Assembly (NCBI GenBank): GCA_047639615.1
Contig: JBLIOL010000288.1
Location: 1 to 6,986, forward strand
Source of the DNA: CAYWNK01 sp047639615
Lineage (GTDB): Bacteria > Planctomycetota > UBA1135 > GCA-002686595
Direction: 5' to 3'
DNA: 6,986 nt
Below, piece by piece: positions 6,298-6,986 of this stretch. The notes beneath the pieces are model-generated. The model ran no database searches and was not told the origin of the DNA. It saw only the letters and a list, made by a program, of their open reading frames with translations. Within the stretch, counting starts at the first letter, position 1, and every line of letters begins with the position of its first letter. Made by a program: the position numbers and the translations under genes.

Positions 6298-6310
6298 CGG
6301 TTGCAAACCG
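6298..6310 (+). terminator. Small hairpin after the ADP-ribosylglycohydrolase gene
   Basis: CGGTT-GCA-AACCG forms a 5-bp stem with a 3-nt loop about 45 nt after the stop codon and directly before the TTGACA element. No T-run follows, so it is a poor intrinsic terminator and could equally be an operator-like site. Confidence 0.2.
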
Positions 6311-6342
6311 TTGACAATTCGCCCGGGCGGGTTCGCTAGCCT
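6311..6342 (+). promoter_or_regulatory. Promoter for the right-edge membrane protein gene
   Basis: TTGACA (6311-6316) is a perfect sigma-70 -35 hexamer. TAGCCT (6337-6342) fits TANNNT and ends 6 nt before GTG 6349, consistent with a leaderless transcript. The 20-bp spacer is longer than the usual 17-18; GCTAGC (6335-6340) gives 18 bp but matches the -10 consensus poorly. A 10-bp palindrome, CGCCCGGGCG (6320-6329), lies inside the spacer. Confidence 0.45.
6320..6329. repeat. 10-bp palindrome within the promoter spacer
   Basis: CGCCCGGGCG is a perfect palindrome between the proposed -35 and -10 elements. This is a common place for a repressor operator, or for MerR-type activators when the spacer is long. 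It is short and all G/C, so chance is possible. Confidence 0.3.
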
Positions 6343-6348
6343 GCTCGC

Positions 6349-6986
6349 GTGAGCAGCCCCTTTGCAGCCCGAGCGCGATTCCCTAGGCGGGAGATCATGG
6401 TGGCCGTGGCCGGCGTGCTGGCGGCCAGTGCCCTGGGCTGGGCCGCCTGGCTGGTGGGGCAGACCCCCGATGAGCTGGCTGATGCGGAGGTCACGAGCAC
6501 CGCGCGGGTGGTTGCCCAGGGTGTGGAGCAAGCCTGGGAGAACCTGCGCACGGCGCAGGCCTTTGATGACCTCGCTCTGGAATCGGCTGAGCCCTTTCGG
6601 CGCGTACCGAGTGCGCCGCCGGTGGTCCTGGAAGAGTTGCCAGAGCTCGGAGAGGTGCAAATTAGCGTGGCGGGCTTTTGGATCGGCGAGGCCCGGCAGA
6701 AGGAACGTGCCGGAGACCTAGAGGAGGCGCTGGCGGCCTTGGTCAAGGCACACGAGGCGCAACCTGTGGACAGCGACTTGCCGGCCTTGCGCTTGGTGGA
6801 GTTGCGTGTGGCCTTGCTCGGCGAGGATGAGTCGCTGCTTGCAGCCAGTTGGGATCGGTTCCTGCTGGAGGTGCCCTGGAGCGTGGCGCGTGGGGGCCGG
6901 CCCCTGCGGTTGCTGGCGGGTTGGGTTGCAGCGGAGCGCTTGGATGAGGAGCGTCGCGAGGCCTTCTTTGCCGACCTGCGCGCTAG
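6349..6986 (+). CDS. Membrane-anchored protein with TPR-like region, truncated by window end
   Basis: The frame stays open for 212 codons from GTG 6349 to the right edge, so only the N-terminal part is seen. A short basic stretch (RARFPRRE) precedes one hydrophobic segment at about 17-37 (MVAVAGVLAASALGWAAWLVG), predicting a membrane anchor with the basic end in the cytoplasm. Residues 40-100 are acidic and helical, then Pro-rich. Residues 108-160 (IGEARQKERAGDLEEALAALVKAHEAQP region) look like a TPR hairpin, with more helices to 212. One anchor followed by an extracytoplasmic helical region would fit the sensor half of a histidine kinase or another envelope protein, but no catalytic domain is visible and I do not recognise the family. 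ATG 6397 (residue 17) is an alternative start, preceded closely by GGGAG; it would shorten the basic N-terminus. The GTG is favoured by the promoter placed just upstream. Confidence 0.7.
   Translation, partial: MSSPFAARARFPRREIMVAVAGVLAASALGWAAWLVGQTPDELADAEVTSTARVVAQGVEQAWENLRTAQAFDDLALESAEPFRRVPSAPPVVLEELPELGEVQISVAGFWIGEARQKERAGDLEEALAALVKAHEAQPVDSDLPALRLVELRVALLGEDESLLAASWDRFLLEVPWSVARGGRPLRLLAGWVAAERLDEERREAFFADLRA

Noticed and set aside
1..6986. CRISPR array, insertion sequence, tRNA or phage genes
   Set aside because: No regularly spaced direct repeats, transposase-like frames, terminal repeats or tRNA-like cloverleaf sequences were seen.

Overview
The window is GC-rich, gene-dense bacterial DNA with three complete-looking protein genes on one side of a divergent junction or the other, plus truncated genes at both ends. 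The organism cannot be named from this window. High G+C, a long exported protein made of repeated carboxypeptidase-regulatory-like (beta-sandwich) modules, a TPR lipoprotein and frequent lack of Shine-Dalgarno sites suggest a Planctomycetota- or Myxococcota-like Gram-negative lineage. That is an impression, not a proof.

Left half, minus strand (read right to left). A 727-residue membrane-anchored or secreted multi-domain protein (4227-2044) overlaps by ATGA a small DinB/YfiT-like putative metalloenzyme gene (2047-1538), so the two are probably translationally coupled. A weak hairpin follows. Then comes a 376-bp gene-free stretch (1162-1537) that leads into nrdA, the large subunit of aerobic class I ribonucleotide reductase. 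Only its first 387 residues are in the window; it runs off the left edge before the radical-site cysteines. The gene-free stretch has a near-consensus NrdR box, a half-conserved second box 32 bp away, a promoter overlapping both, and about 170 nt of tightly packed inverted repeats that look like a structured mRNA leader.

Right half, plus strand. After a 77-bp divergent spacer comes a TPR-rich putative lipoprotein (4305-5330). Eleven bases later comes a complete ADP-ribosylglycohydrolase of the DraG/ARH3 family (5342-6253) with all metal-binding motifs; the two probably form an operon. A 95-bp gap carries a perfect TTGACA -35 element and a TANNNT element placed for a leaderless transcript. It leads into a membrane-anchored protein with a TPR-like region, truncated by the right edge.

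No mobile element, CRISPR array, tRNA or rRNA was seen. The part least explained by known annotation is the putative structured leader of nrdA between the NrdR-controlled promoter and the start codon.
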